37,438 bases of DNA from Rhodobacterales bacterium (GCA_013297695.1 JAAFHX010000015.1:1-37438), one strand, 5' to 3'; positions 25,378 through 33,433 are shown, counted from the first letter of the stretch. Translations and numbers: made by a program. Notes: generated from the letters alone by a model not told the origin.

Positions 25378-26151
25378 TCAGACACCGATATAGGCCGTCA
25401 ACCCGCCGTCGATCCGGAAATCCGCGCCTGTGGTAAAGGCGGCAAGGTCGGAACAGAGATAGGCCACCAGTTCGGCCACCTCTTCCACCGTGCCGACGCG
25501 GCCCACCGGATGGGCGGCACCGAAGGTGGCCAGCATGTCCTCCATCCGGCCGTCCGGCCCGGCAAGCTGGGTCGCGCCGTATTCCAGCAGCGGCGTGCGG
25601 ATGGAACCGGGGCTGATCGAGTTCACCCGGACCCCGTGTTTCGCGCAATCCACCGCCATGGCGCGGGTCATGGCGTGGACCGCGCCCTTGGTCGTGGCAT
25701 AGCCCAGAACGCCGTACTGGTTGGTATGCCCCTGCACGGAACTGATGTGGATGATGCTGCCCGCGCCGCGCCCCTTCATGTGCGGCCAGACGAAATGGCT
25801 GGTCAGGAAGCTGCCGCGCAGGTTGACGGCCATCACCCGGTCCCAGTCGGCTATCGTGGTCGTGTCGAGACTGCCATAGGTCTGGATGCCGGCCGCGTTC
25901 ACCAGAATGTCGATGCCGGTCTCGGTCTGCATCACGGTTTCGACCCAGGCGGACACCTCGGCCTCGTCGGCGACGTTGCAGCGGTGCAGCGTCACCGCCA
26001 GCCCCCGCGAAGCCGCCCGGGCCGCGTCGTCGGCAGCCTCGTCGATGCCGCACAGATGCACCCGTGCGCCGCCGCGCGCCAGCCGCAGGGCGGCGGCCAG
26101 ACCCATGCCGCTGGACCCGGTGACCAGTGCGACCTTTCCCGTGAACTCCAT
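25378..26151 (-). CDS. SDR family oxidoreductase, possibly mannonate/fructuronate oxidoreductase
   Basis: 257 residues, classical short-chain dehydrogenase. The cofactor loop is TGSSGMGLA, NAAG follows, the catalytic triad is serine in HISSVQ, then Y and K in YATTKGAV, and SPGSIRTPL is the C-terminal motif. An aspartate at the end of the second strand (GIDEAAD) favours NAD+. It is 12 bases downstream of uxuA on the same strand, so it could be an SDR-type fructuronate reductase that makes D-mannonate, as the unrelated UxuB does in E. coli; this assignment is context-based. Confidence 0.8.
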   Translation of the reverse strand: MEFTGKVALVTGSSGMGLAAALRLARGGARVHLCGIDEAADDAARAASRGLAVTLHRCNVADEAEVSAWVETVMQTETGIDILVNAAGIQTYGSLDTTTIADWDRVMAVNLRGSFLTSHFVWPHMKGRGAGSIIHISSVQGHTNQYGVLGYATTKGAVHAMTRAMAVDCAKHGVRVNSISPGSIRTPLLEYGATQLAGPDGRMEDMLATFGAAHPVGRVGTVEEVAELVAYLCSDLAAFTTGADFRIDGGLTAYIGV

Positions 26152-26163
26152 CTCTCCCCCCCT

Positions 26164-27351
26164 TCAGTGGCCCGTGACTTCGGGATGCGTCAGCGCCGCG
26201 ATCACCCCGCGCAGTTCCGCCAGACCCTTGAGCCGCCCGATGGCGGAATAGCCCGGCAGCACGGTCTTGGTCTGGTCGTCCAGCAGCAGATGCCCGTGGT
26301 CGGGGCGGAACGGAATTTCGGCATCCGCCCGCCCTTCGTCGCGCCGCCGCGCCTCTTCCGCCAGCAGGCGGCGCAGGATCGCCACCATGTCGGCATCGCC
26401 GCCCAGATGGTCATCCTCAATGAAGCTGCCGTCGTCCTCAACGCTGACATTGCGCAGATGGACGAAGTGGATGCGGTCGGCGAACTGTTCCACCATGCGC
26501 GGCAGGTCGTTGTCGCGGCGCGCGCCGAAACTGCCGGTGCAGAAGGTCAGCCCGTTCTGCCGTTCGGGCACCGCGTCGAACAGCGCCTGCGCATCGGCGG
26601 CGGTCGAGACGACGCGGGGCAGGCCGAACAGTGGGAAGGGCGGGTCGTCGGGGTGGATGCAGAGGTTGACGCCGACCTCGGCCGCCACCGGCACGATGGC
26701 CTTGTGGAACGAGGTCAGGTTGGCGCGCAAACCGTCTGGCCCCAGGTCGTCATAGCGGGCGATGACGGCGGCGATGCCCGCCCGGTCATGCGCGGCCTCG
26801 GCCCCCGGCAGGCCGGCGATGATCGTGCGTTCCAGGCTGTCGATCCTTTCGGGCGGCATGGCGGCCAGACGTGCCCGGGCGGTCTCGACCAGCGCCGGGG
26901 CGTAGTCGGCGGCGGCCCCGGGGCGATCCAGCACGAAGACGTCATAGGCCACGAAATCAGCCATGTCGAAGCGCAGCGCCAGACCGCCTGCCGCTGTTTC
27001 CCACCGCAGGTCGGTGCGCGTCCAGTCCACCACCGGCATGAAATTGTAGCAGACCGTGCGCACCCCCACTGCCGCCACCCGGCGCAGCGATTCGATCCAG
27101 GCCGCGACCTGTTCGGTGGCCCGCGCGCCTTGCAGCTTGATCTCGTTCGGCACCGGAATGCTTTCCACCACCGACCAGCGCAGGCCTGCGGCGCTGATCT
27201 CGGCTGCGCGCGCGGCGATGGCCTCGGCAGGCCAGACCTCGCCCCGGTAATGCTGGTGCATCGCGGTCACGACCCCCGTCGCCCCCGCCTGCCGCACATG
27301 CGCCAGCGGCACCGGGTCCTGCGGCCCGAACCATCGCCAGGTCTGTTCCAT
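26164..27351 (-). CDS. uxuA: mannonate dehydratase
   Basis: 395 residues, the usual UxuA length, TIM-barrel fold. Characteristic segments are TWRWFGPQDPVPL at the N-terminus, VVTAMHQHYRGE, VESIPVPNEIK, VCYNFMPVVDWTRT, LCIHPDDPPFPLFGLPRV, LTFCTGSFGAR and HFVHLRNV, then FRPDHGHLL. It dehydrates D-mannonate to 2-keto-3-deoxygluconate in glucuronate catabolism. The ATG at 27351 is preferred over GTG at 27357. It heads a two-gene operon with the SDR. A perfect 16-base palindrome is located 20 bases upstream. No uxaC or KDG kinase gene is in the window. Confidence 0.93.
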   Translation of the reverse strand: MEQTWRWFGPQDPVPLAHVRQAGATGVVTAMHQHYRGEVWPAEAIAARAAEISAAGLRWSVVESIPVPNEIKLQGARATEQVAAWIESLRRVAAVGVRTVCYNFMPVVDWTRTDLRWETAAGGLALRFDMADFVAYDVFVLDRPGAAADYAPALVETARARLAAMPPERIDSLERTIIAGLPGAEAAHDRAGIAAVIARYDDLGPDGLRANLTSFHKAIVPVAAEVGVNLCIHPDDPPFPLFGLPRVVSTAADAQALFDAVPERQNGLTFCTGSFGARRDNDLPRMVEQFADRIHFVHLRNVSVEDDGSFIEDDHLGGDADMVAILRRLLAEEARRRDEGRADAEIPFRPDHGHLLLDDQTKTVLPGYSAIGRLKGLAELRGVIAALTHPEVTGH

Positions 27352-27370
27352 GCCCACGCCCCCCCCTTTT

Positions 27371-27386
27371 TGCGGGCATGCCCGCA
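27371..27386. promoter_or_regulatory. perfect 16-base palindrome upstream of uxuA
   Basis: TGCGGGCATGCCCGCA is a perfect palindrome, 20 bases before the uxuA ATG. Between it and the ATG lies a run of 8 C (8 G on the coding strand). A possible operator for a GntR/LacI-type regulator, or a hairpin in the mRNA leader. A TTGCCA/TCTGTT pair farther upstream could be the promoter. Confidence 0.4.
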
Positions 27387-27498
27387 GCCTGCGCAGAACA
27401 GACGCGAAGGCGACCGCGTTGGCAACCGGAAAACGGCTGTCGCCGGACGCGGCGAGGGCGGGTTCGGCACGGCCTTGCCACCGCGTCGGTGGCTTTGC

Positions 27499-27533
27499 TT
27501 GACAGCGGTGGGTGTGTATAGTATATACTCAAC
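27499..27533 (+). promoter_or_regulatory. strong promoter with operator, transcript predicted leaderless
   Basis: TTGACA at 27499-27504, spacer of 17, TATATA at 27522-27527. The ATG at 27534 is only six bases after the -10, so transcription should start at or about the A of the ATG. A symmetrical GTATA-GTA-TATAC (27516-27528 region) overlaps the -10 and suits autorepression by the XRE protein. Confidence 0.65.
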
Positions 27534-27902
27534 ATGCAACGCTCCGCCGCCCCCTCCTTCGGCACGCATGTCCGCGCCCTGCGAGAGGCGCGGGCGGTCG
27601 AGGACAGCCGCTTTTCGCTACGTCAGGTGGCCGCCCGCTGCGGCGTCACACCCGCCTATCTGTCGCGGCTTGAGCGTGACGAGAGTCCGCCGCCCGGGGC
27701 AGAGGTGCTGGTGAAACTGGCGCATGAACTGCAAGAAGACCCGGATGTCATGCTGGCGATGGGCGGCAAGATTTCCGACGACCTGCGCGCCGCGATCCTT
27801 GCCCGCCCCCGGCTGTTCGCCGACCTGATCCGGGCGCTGCGCGACACGCCCGAACATGCCGTCCTGCGCATCCTGCGCGAGGTGCGCGACGGTGACTGGT
27901 AA
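27534..27902 (+). CDS. XRE family transcriptional regulator
   Basis: 122 residues. An N-terminal Cro/C1-type HTH covers about 10-68: HVRALREAR, FSLRQVAARCGVTPAYLSRLERDE and VLVKLAHEL. The C-terminal part (about 75-122) is ISDDLRAAILARPRLFADLIRAL ending in VLRILREVRDGDW, a short helical extension. It probably binds as a dimer to the GTATA repeat over its own -10. There is no ribosome site because the ATG coincides with the expected transcript 5' end. It is 26 bases upstream of a conserved protein of unknown function that is likely its regulated partner. I cannot say what it senses. Confidence 0.85.
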   Translation: MQRSAAPSFGTHVRALREARAVEDSRFSLRQVAARCGVTPAYLSRLERDESPPPGAEVLVKLAHELQEDPDVMLAMGGKISDDLRAAILARPRLFADLIRALRDTPEHAVLRILREVRDGDW

Positions 27903-27928
27903 CCCCATGTGCACAGAGGGGACCCCCG

Positions 27929-28933
27929 ATGCCCACGCTTGAAGACGACGACCTTGTGTTCCGCTTTCCGCAAAACTGCGGGCGCTCGACCTTCCGCATC
28001 GCGTTCCAGCGTACGCTCCGCATTCCCGACAGCGACCGGGAATACCCCCTGCCGCCCGGTCTGGGCACTTTTCCGCTGCGCCATGCCGAGGATTTCCCCG
28101 CACTGCCGGATCGCATGGCCGCGCGCGGCGGGGTGGTGATGCCGATGTGGCAGGCCGAGGCGTTGTGGATCAACTGCTCTCACGCGGGTCGCGATGACCT
28201 GCCGGTGGCGGTAAAGATCGCCGCGGGCAAGATCAACGCGGTGACGGGCGAGGCGTGGCGGCCCGGCTTGCATCGTGACCCGCAGGATTATGTCGTGGCC
28301 CCGGACCAGCCCTGGCTGGACGGTTTTGCCAGCGCGCCCGGGCAGATCCGCCAGTTCGTCGCCATGCCCCTTGGCGACGGCTACACGGCCGAGGAGCAGA
28401 TCACGGGACAGGCCGAATGGGGTGGCCTGCAGATCAGCGTGACGCCGATGAAGCGTGCCGCCTGGGATCGGCTGCGCAAGGCGTGGTGGCCGGGGCTGGG
28501 AGAAAGAGTGGCCTATTTGCACGACAACTTCGACCGCATGTCCATGGGCCTTGGCGCCGGCGGCCTTATGCGCCAGCGGATCGAGGAAGACCCCCATGAC
28601 CTGGCCGACTGGGACCAGCGTGCGACCGAGCGGGTCTTTGTCTCGCTAGTCCATGCCGCGCAGTGGTCGGCGCTGACCGGGCAGCAACCCCCGACCGCGC
28701 CGCCCTCGGCGCAGGCCTACGCAAAAGCCGGACTGCCCTGGTTCCAGCACTATGGCTGCGACCGACCGGCCCTGCCGGGTGCATCGCCGCTGCGTGACCT
28801 GTTCTCGGTGGCGGAACTTCACAAGGCGCAGACGGGGCAGGTCCTGCCGGGGTCGCAGGACATTGCGGCCGAATTGCCGGTCCGCCCCTTCGGCACCCGC
28901 CCGCGCGAGGTGCGCAGCCCCGGCGGCTGGTAG
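27929..28933 (+). CDS. conserved protein of unknown function
   Basis: 334 residues, cytoplasmic, no signal or membrane segment. I do not recognise an assigned family but the sequence reads as strongly conserved: FQRTLRIPD, YPLPPGLGTFPLRHAEDF, MPMWQAEALWINCS, VAVKIAAGKINAVTGE, DPQDYVVAPDQPWLDGF, IRQFVAMPLGDGYTAEEQ. The last 100 residues are proline/alanine-rich and less ordered. I have the impression that similar proteins occur in actinobacteria next to HTH genes, but cannot check. AGAGGGG is a usable ribosome site ahead of the ATG at 27929. It forms a two-gene unit with the XRE regulator. No catalytic motif is evident, so no function is proposed. Confidence 0.8.
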   Translation: MPTLEDDDLVFRFPQNCGRSTFRIAFQRTLRIPDSDREYPLPPGLGTFPLRHAEDFPALPDRMAARGGVVMPMWQAEALWINCSHAGRDDLPVAVKIAAGKINAVTGEAWRPGLHRDPQDYVVAPDQPWLDGFASAPGQIRQFVAMPLGDGYTAEEQITGQAEWGGLQISVTPMKRAAWDRLRKAWWPGLGERVAYLHDNFDRMSMGLGAGGLMRQRIEEDPHDLADWDQRATERVFVSLVHAAQWSALTGQQPPTAPPSAQAYAKAGLPWFQHYGCDRPALPGASPLRDLFSVAELHKAQTGQVLPGSQDIAAELPVRPFGTRPREVRSPGGW

Positions 28934-29036
28934 CACCGACCCGCCGAAGCACCGGCACGGCGAAACACGGGCACGGGGGCTTGCCCTGTCTCGCGGATTT
29001 CGGGACACTGGCGGCCCCGAACCAGCGGAGCCTGCC

Positions 29037-29924
29037 ATGACCGTCACCTGCCTGTTCCCCACCGGCGACATCTGCGGCGAGGGGGCAACCTGGTCGGCCT
29101 CCGAAGACCGCCTCTACTGGGTCGATATCCAGCGGTTCGTGGTCCACGGCGCGGACCTGTCGCGGGGAACGGTGCAAAGCTGGCACTTCGCCGAACCTGT
29201 GGTGGCGCTGTCGCTGACGGATCGCGAGGGCACGCTGCTGGTCGCGGCTGCCTCGAAGCTGCTGCTGTTCACCCCCGCGACGGACGCGCGCGAGGACCTT
29301 GGGATCGCGCTGCCCGGCTTTCCCGAGGTGCGGTTCAACGATGGCCGCACCGATCCGCGCGGCGATTTCTGGGTGGGCAGCATGGGCAACAACGTCGGCC
29401 CGGATGGCGAGAACGGGCAGGTCACCGACCGGCTTGGCCGGTTGTTCCGGGTGCAGGCGGGGCGGCTTGAGGAATGGCAGTCGGGCATCGGCATTTCCAA
29501 CACCCTGTGCTGGGCCCCTGACGGCGGCACCTTCTATTTCGGCGATACGCTGCGCAATGAAATACGCGCCTGGGATTTTGACCGGGCGACGGGGGCCATC
29601 GCCAATCCGCGCCCGTTCTTCGCGGGCTTTGGCCGGGGCCTGCCGGATGGGTCGGCCATGGACGCCGACGGGTTCCTGTGGAATGCCCGCTATGGCGGGG
29701 GCTGCGTGGTGCGGGTGGCCCCCGACGGCCGGATCGACCGGGTGGTCGAGGTTCCGGCGCGGAATGTCACGACCTGTGCCTTTGCCGGGTCGCGCCTGCT
29801 GATCACCACGGCGCATGCGATGGGGCCGGGCAACGGGCGGCTGGCGGGCAGCCTGTTCGCACTGGACACCGACACCACCGGCCTGCCGGAAAACCGCGCC
29901 CGCATCGAAGGACTGCGCCCATGA
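29037..29924 (+). CDS. SMP-30/gluconolactonase family lactonase
   Basis: 295 residues, six-bladed beta-propeller of the SMP-30/LRE family. Motifs are CGEGATWSASEDRLYWVDI (metal-binding glutamate), RFNDGRTDPRGDFWVGSM (Asn), ISNTLCWAPDGGTFYFGDT (Asn), PDGSAMDADGFLWNARYGGG (Asp) and LLITTA. It should hydrolyse a sugar lactone to an aldonic acid in the cytoplasm. The ATG at 29037 is chosen because it gives the standard N-terminus. Its stop overlaps the RraA-like start (ATGA), so the two form a unit, likely in the same sugar-acid pathway area as uxuA. Confidence 0.88.
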   Translation: MTVTCLFPTGDICGEGATWSASEDRLYWVDIQRFVVHGADLSRGTVQSWHFAEPVVALSLTDREGTLLVAAASKLLLFTPATDAREDLGIALPGFPEVRFNDGRTDPRGDFWVGSMGNNVGPDGENGQVTDRLGRLFRVQAGRLEEWQSGIGISNTLCWAPDGGTFYFGDTLRNEIRAWDFDRATGAIANPRPFFAGFGRGLPDGSAMDADGFLWNARYGGGCVVRVAPDGRIDRVVEVPARNVTTCAFAGSRLLITTAHAMGPGNGRLAGSLFALDTDTTGLPENRARIEGLRP

Positions 29925-30565
29925 CCCTGACCGAACGCCTGTCGCGCTGCTATACCGGGGCGATCTATGACGTGATGCGGGCGCGCGGCCTGCCGAACTG
30001 CATCCTGCCGCGCGACATCCGCGCGCTGGACCCGGACACGCGGCTGGCCGGCCCCGTCTTCACGATGCGCGGCATCGACGTGGACCCGGCCGAGGATCGC
30101 GATCCCCTGCTCGACTGGGTGGATTTCCTCGGGGCCGCACCGTCGGGTCATGTCGTGATCTGCCAGCCGCAGAACGACACGCTTGCCCTGATGGGCGAGC
30201 TTTCGGCGGAAACGCTGCAATACCGGGGCGTTCTGGGATATGTCGTGGACGGGGGAAGCCGCGACAACGGGTTCGTGCGCCGTATCGGCTTTCCGGTCTT
30301 TGCCCGGTTCCAGACCCCGCGCGACATTGTCGGGCGGTGGCGGCCCGAGGCGCTGGACGTGCCCGTCACCATCGGCGGCGTGCTGATCCGTCCCGGCGAC
30401 TACCTTCTGGCCGACATCGACGGCTGTGTCATCATCCCGGGTGAGATTGCCGCCGACGTGGTCGCGGCGGTCGAGGTGGTGATGGCCACCGAAGACAAGG
30501 TCCGTGCCGCGATCCTGTCGGGTACCCACCCGCGTGCAGCCTATCTGGCCCACGGCAAGTTCTGA
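29921..30565 (+). CDS. RraA-like protein, 4-hydroxy-4-methyl-2-oxoglutarate aldolase family
   Basis: 214 residues. The family motifs are visible: GELSAETLQYRGVLGYVVDGGSRD (substrate- and metal-binding region with G-E-x-x-A and R-G-x-x-G-x-V-x-D-G-x-x-R-D) and GDYLLADIDGCVIIP. Catalytic members are class II pyruvate aldolases or oxaloacetate decarboxylases; true RraA is an RNase E inhibitor lacking catalysis. Coupled to the lactonase by a four-base overlap, it most likely handles a 2-keto acid made in the same pathway. The substrate is not known. Confidence 0.83.
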   Translation: MTLTERLSRCYTGAIYDVMRARGLPNCILPRDIRALDPDTRLAGPVFTMRGIDVDPAEDRDPLLDWVDFLGAAPSGHVVICQPQNDTLALMGELSAETLQYRGVLGYVVDGGSRDNGFVRRIGFPVFARFQTPRDIVGRWRPEALDVPVTIGGVLIRPGDYLLADIDGCVIIPGEIAADVVAAVEVVMATEDKVRAAILSGTHPRAAYLAHGKF

Positions 30566-30612
30566 CGGTCGCTATCCTGCGGCCCCGGGACGGCTGTCCG
30601 GTCATTTTGACC

Positions 30613-30640
30613 TTGCGCGCCAATGGCGAAAGCTTATCTC
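30613..30640 (+). promoter_or_regulatory. possible promoter of the AraC-type gene
   Basis: TTGCGC (30613-30618), 16-base spacer, TATCTC (30635-30640). A good GGAGG ribosome site follows at 30666-30670. The fit is moderate. Confidence 0.35.
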
Positions 30641-30677
30641 CACTGGAAGGTCGGTTGCGCAACCCGGAGGACTCGCC

Positions 30678-31688
30678 GTGCCACAAGTCGTTCCCCTGAT
30701 TCTGGCGGCGGCGCTGATGCCTGCGCTGCGCTGGTTGCGGGAAAGCGGCCGGTCCGTGCCTGCCGTTCTGGCAGAGGCGGGTCATTCCTATCTGCTGTCG
30801 GTCCAGCCATCTTCGCCGGTGCCGCTGCTGGCCGCCGTCGATGTCATGACCCTGCTGGAACGCGCCGAGGGCCCGGACATCGGCCTGCGCATGGTGACCG
30901 AGGCCAGCCTGCTGGAACTTGCCATCGTCAGCCGGGGTATCCTTGGTGCGCGCAACCCGCGCGAGGCCTTTGGCCGCGTGGCCATGGCCATACCCTATCA
31001 CTGCACGCACGAGGTTATGGCCGTTGTGCCCACCGAAGACGGCGTCCTGCTGCGCGAGGGCATCACCGTGCCGATGCCCCAGGCCACCCGCCACGTCGTC
31101 GACCAGTACACCCTGGCCCTGATCCGGGAAGTCTGCGCCATGACGGGGGCACCCGGCCCCTATTTTTCGCGGGTCGAGATGACGCCGCATCCCGAGGCCG
31201 GCCTGACGCATCTGGTCAGGGGGTTCGGCGACAGGGTGGTTCCGTCGCGGGGCAACATGATGTCGGTGCGGATATCCGGGTCTGTTGCCGATCGCCCCTT
31301 TCGCAAGGTGGCGCGCAACCGGTTTGTCGAGCCCTTGTCGGTTGCGGGGACGGGATTGCGCGGCGATGGCAGTCTTGCGCGGTCGGTCCGGTATCTTCTG
31401 CCGCTGCTGATGGAGGATGACACGCCAACGCTGGAACGCCTCGTTTCACTGTCGGGCATGACGCGCCGCACGCTGCAGCGGCGTCTGTCGGAAGAGGGTA
31501 CCAGCTTTTCCGACCTGTTCGCCGACGTGCGCCAGCAAGAGGCGCTGCGGCGGCTGACCTCAGGCGGAGCGCCGATAGGCGAGGTGGCGCGGCAACTGGG
31601 GTTTTCGCAGCAGTCGGCGCTGACCCGCGCGATGCGGCGCTGGACGGGCGAGGCGCCCAGCAAGGTGCGGGCGCGAACCGCTTCCTGA
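30678..31688 (+). CDS. AraC family transcriptional regulator
   Basis: 336 residues. The N-terminal ~200 residues look like the arabinose-binding-like (Arabinose_bd/OruR-type) sensor domain, with AAALMPALRWLRESGR near the start. The C-terminal HTH_18 domain has TLERLVSLSGMTRRTLQRRLSEEGTSFSDLFADVRQQEALRRL and the second HTH IGEVARQLGFSQQSALTRAMRRWTGEAPS. The start is GTG with GGAGG seven bases upstream. It is downstream of the SMP-30/RraA unit on the same strand but has its own promoter candidate. Ligand and targets unknown. Confidence 0.85.
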   Translation: MPQVVPLILAAALMPALRWLRESGRSVPAVLAEAGHSYLLSVQPSSPVPLLAAVDVMTLLERAEGPDIGLRMVTEASLLELAIVSRGILGARNPREAFGRVAMAIPYHCTHEVMAVVPTEDGVLLREGITVPMPQATRHVVDQYTLALIREVCAMTGAPGPYFSRVEMTPHPEAGLTHLVRGFGDRVVPSRGNMMSVRISGSVADRPFRKVARNRFVEPLSVAGTGLRGDGSLARSVRYLLPLLMEDDTPTLERLVSLSGMTRRTLQRRLSEEGTSFSDLFADVRQQEALRRLTSGGAPIGEVARQLGFSQQSALTRAMRRWTGEAPSKVRARTAS

Positions 31689-31845
31689 CGCGCCCGGTCT
31701 GGCGCAGGATGTCAAGTGCACCGCGACGCCGCAGTGTAGGTCAGGCGCGGCGCAGGTCCCTGCGCCGGGTCTGCGGCGCGGGCCGCCCTGCGGGGCGATG
31801 CCCCGGTTGTCGCTGCATCCCGATCAATAGCAAACGGAGACGACG

Positions 31846-32334
31846 ATGAAGGCATTCCTTGGCTCGCTGGCCCTTGGCCTGGCCGTGGCAACCCCCACCC
31901 TGGCCCTTGACCTGACCCCCTTCGGCGAGGCCGGCGCCTGGCAGGTCATGGTTGACCCCAACCACGACAACTCATGCCTGACCCAGGTGATGTTCGACGA
32001 CGGGTCCTACATGCGCCTCGGGCTTCTGGAAAAGGGCAAGAAGGGCTTCTTTGCCGCCTTCAACCCGGCCTGGCCGGAAGTGAAGATGGATCACAAATAT
32101 GCCGTCGCCTACAAGCTGGACGATGATGTGTTTGCGGGCGAAGGCAAGGGCGTCGAGATCGGCAAGGATCGCGGCCTTCAGATGGTGTTCGAAGACCCGA
32201 ACTTTCTGGTCGACCTGGCCAAGAAGCGCGTCCTGACGCTGGCGGCCGACGATGTCGATCTGGGCACCTTCGATCTGACGGGCAGCGACGAGGCGGTGAA
32301 GGCCGTGCTCGCCTGCCAGGCCGCGCAGGGCTGA
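31846..32334 (+). CDS. exported protein of unknown function
   Basis: 162 residues with a signal peptide (LGSLALGLAVATPTLA, mature from LDLTPF). The mature protein is small, acidic and mostly beta, with two cysteines (in NSCLTQVMF and AVLACQAAQG) that may form a disulfide bridging the two ends. The pattern of VMFDDGSYMRLGLLEKGKKGFFAAF is typical of alphaproteobacterial small periplasmic proteins without a named domain. The ribosome site is GGAGACG. It follows the AraC-type gene with a 157-base gap and is not obviously in its operon. Confidence 0.75.
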   Translation: MKAFLGSLALGLAVATPTLALDLTPFGEAGAWQVMVDPNHDNSCLTQVMFDDGSYMRLGLLEKGKKGFFAAFNPAWPEVKMDHKYAVAYKLDDDVFAGEGKGVEIGKDRGLQMVFEDPNFLVDLAKKRVLTLAADDVDLGTFDLTGSDEAVKAVLACQAAQG

Positions 32335-32368
32335 TCCCGCCACGGCCGGAAAACGCTTCGCCCCCCTT

Positions 32369-33280
32369 TCAGCGGGGGGCGGAGAACCGTTCGTCCAGCG
32401 CGCGTTCGACCCGCGCCGCGAACTTGGCCGCCGCCACCGGCAGGGTGCGGCCGCGCAACTGGCACAGATACAGCAACCCCTCGGGCACGTCGCGGGTATC
32501 GACCGGGCGGGTCACCGTGCCCTCGTCTTCCGAATGTGCGGGCAGGCCGATGGGAATCTGGAAGGTGATGACCCCCTCGTTCCCGGGATAGCGGCGCAGG
32601 AATTCGAAATTGTCGGATTCCAGCACCACGTTCAGCGTCACCGAGGACCGCACCAGCGCCAGGTCGATCAGATGACGCACGCCGTAACTGGTCGTGGGCA
32701 GGCCGATCGGCCAGTTCGCGCAATCGCGCAGCCGCAGCGTCTTGCGCGGTGCCAGAGGGTGATCGGCAGGCAAGACGGCGAACAGCGGCTGGCGCACGGT
32801 CGCCAGCACCTGCACCTCGCTCAGCCGCACCGGCTCGAACACGATGGCCAGATCGGCCGCATGCTCCACCAGCGCCGTTTCGGCTGCCGCGCGGTCGCGC
32901 AGATGCACGCCGAAGGTGACCGCCGGATGTTCGCGCCGATAGGCCGAGATCTGCTCGGGCAGAAAGAACGGCAGCAGCGCCTGCGAACAGGCGATGGACA
33001 CATGGCCGCGCCGTTCGCCAGCAAGGTCGGCAATCTGCGACTTGAGCTTTTCGAAATCCGACACCTGCGTGCGGATGTGGTGGATCAGCAGTTCGCCCGC
33101 CGTCGAAAGCCGCACCCCGCGCGGCAGGCGTTCAAAGATCGGCACGCCCAGCTCCGCCTCCAGCGCCAGCAGACGGCGGTTCAGCGCGGTCGAGGTGATG
33201 GCCAGCGTTTCCGCCGCCTTGCGGATCGACCCCGCGCGGGTGATCGCGTCGATGTAATACAGGGGGGTCATGTGGCGCAT
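32369..33280 (-). CDS. LysR family transcriptional regulator
   Basis: 303 residues. The N-terminal HTH is canonical: AGSIRKAAETLAITSTALNRRLLALEAELGVPIFERLPRGVRLSTAGE; the rest is the periplasmic-binding-like effector domain with VSIACSQALLPFF. Start ATG at 33280 has GAGG upstream; ATG at 33271 and 33325 are alternatives. It is divergent from a BMP-type transporter operon with a biuret hydrolase-like gene, across a spacer of 153 bases with a TGCTGCAA direct repeat. It is the likely local regulator; the inducer may be a ureide. Confidence 0.9.
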   Translation of the reverse strand: MRHMTPLYYIDAITRAGSIRKAAETLAITSTALNRRLLALEAELGVPIFERLPRGVRLSTAGELLIHHIRTQVSDFEKLKSQIADLAGERRGHVSIACSQALLPFFLPEQISAYRREHPAVTFGVHLRDRAAAETALVEHAADLAIVFEPVRLSEVQVLATVRQPLFAVLPADHPLAPRKTLRLRDCANWPIGLPTTSYGVRHLIDLALVRSSVTLNVVLESDNFEFLRRYPGNEGVITFQIPIGLPAHSEDEGTVTRPVDTRDVPEGLLYLCQLRGRTLPVAAAKFAARVERALDERFSAPR

Positions 33281-33308
33281 CGCAAACCTCGGTGGTGCAG
33301 GGCCCAAG

Positions 33309-33338
33309 TGCTGCAAGAATTGCATCGGCTTGCTGCAA
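33309..33338. promoter_or_regulatory. direct repeat in the lysR/bmp spacer
   Basis: TGCTGCAA at 33309-33316 and again at 33331-33338, 22 bases apart (two helical turns). It lies close to the lysR start, where a LysR-type regulator usually binds to repress itself and activate the divergent operon. Confidence 0.4.
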
Positions 33339-33433
33339 AACTAGCAGACGACAGCAGCGGGGCAATGCCGGACTGTTCCGACCATGCGCGGTCTCCCCCC
33401 GATCCGCCCCCCCTTTGCAGGAGCACGACGATC

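Noticed and set aside
25510-27714. 734-residue plus-strand frame
   Set aside because: It is the complement of the SDR and uxuA genes.
26164-30565. Genomic island or prophage boundary because of XRE regulator and unknown gene
   Set aside because: No integrase, transposase or direct repeats; base composition and codon use match the neighbours.
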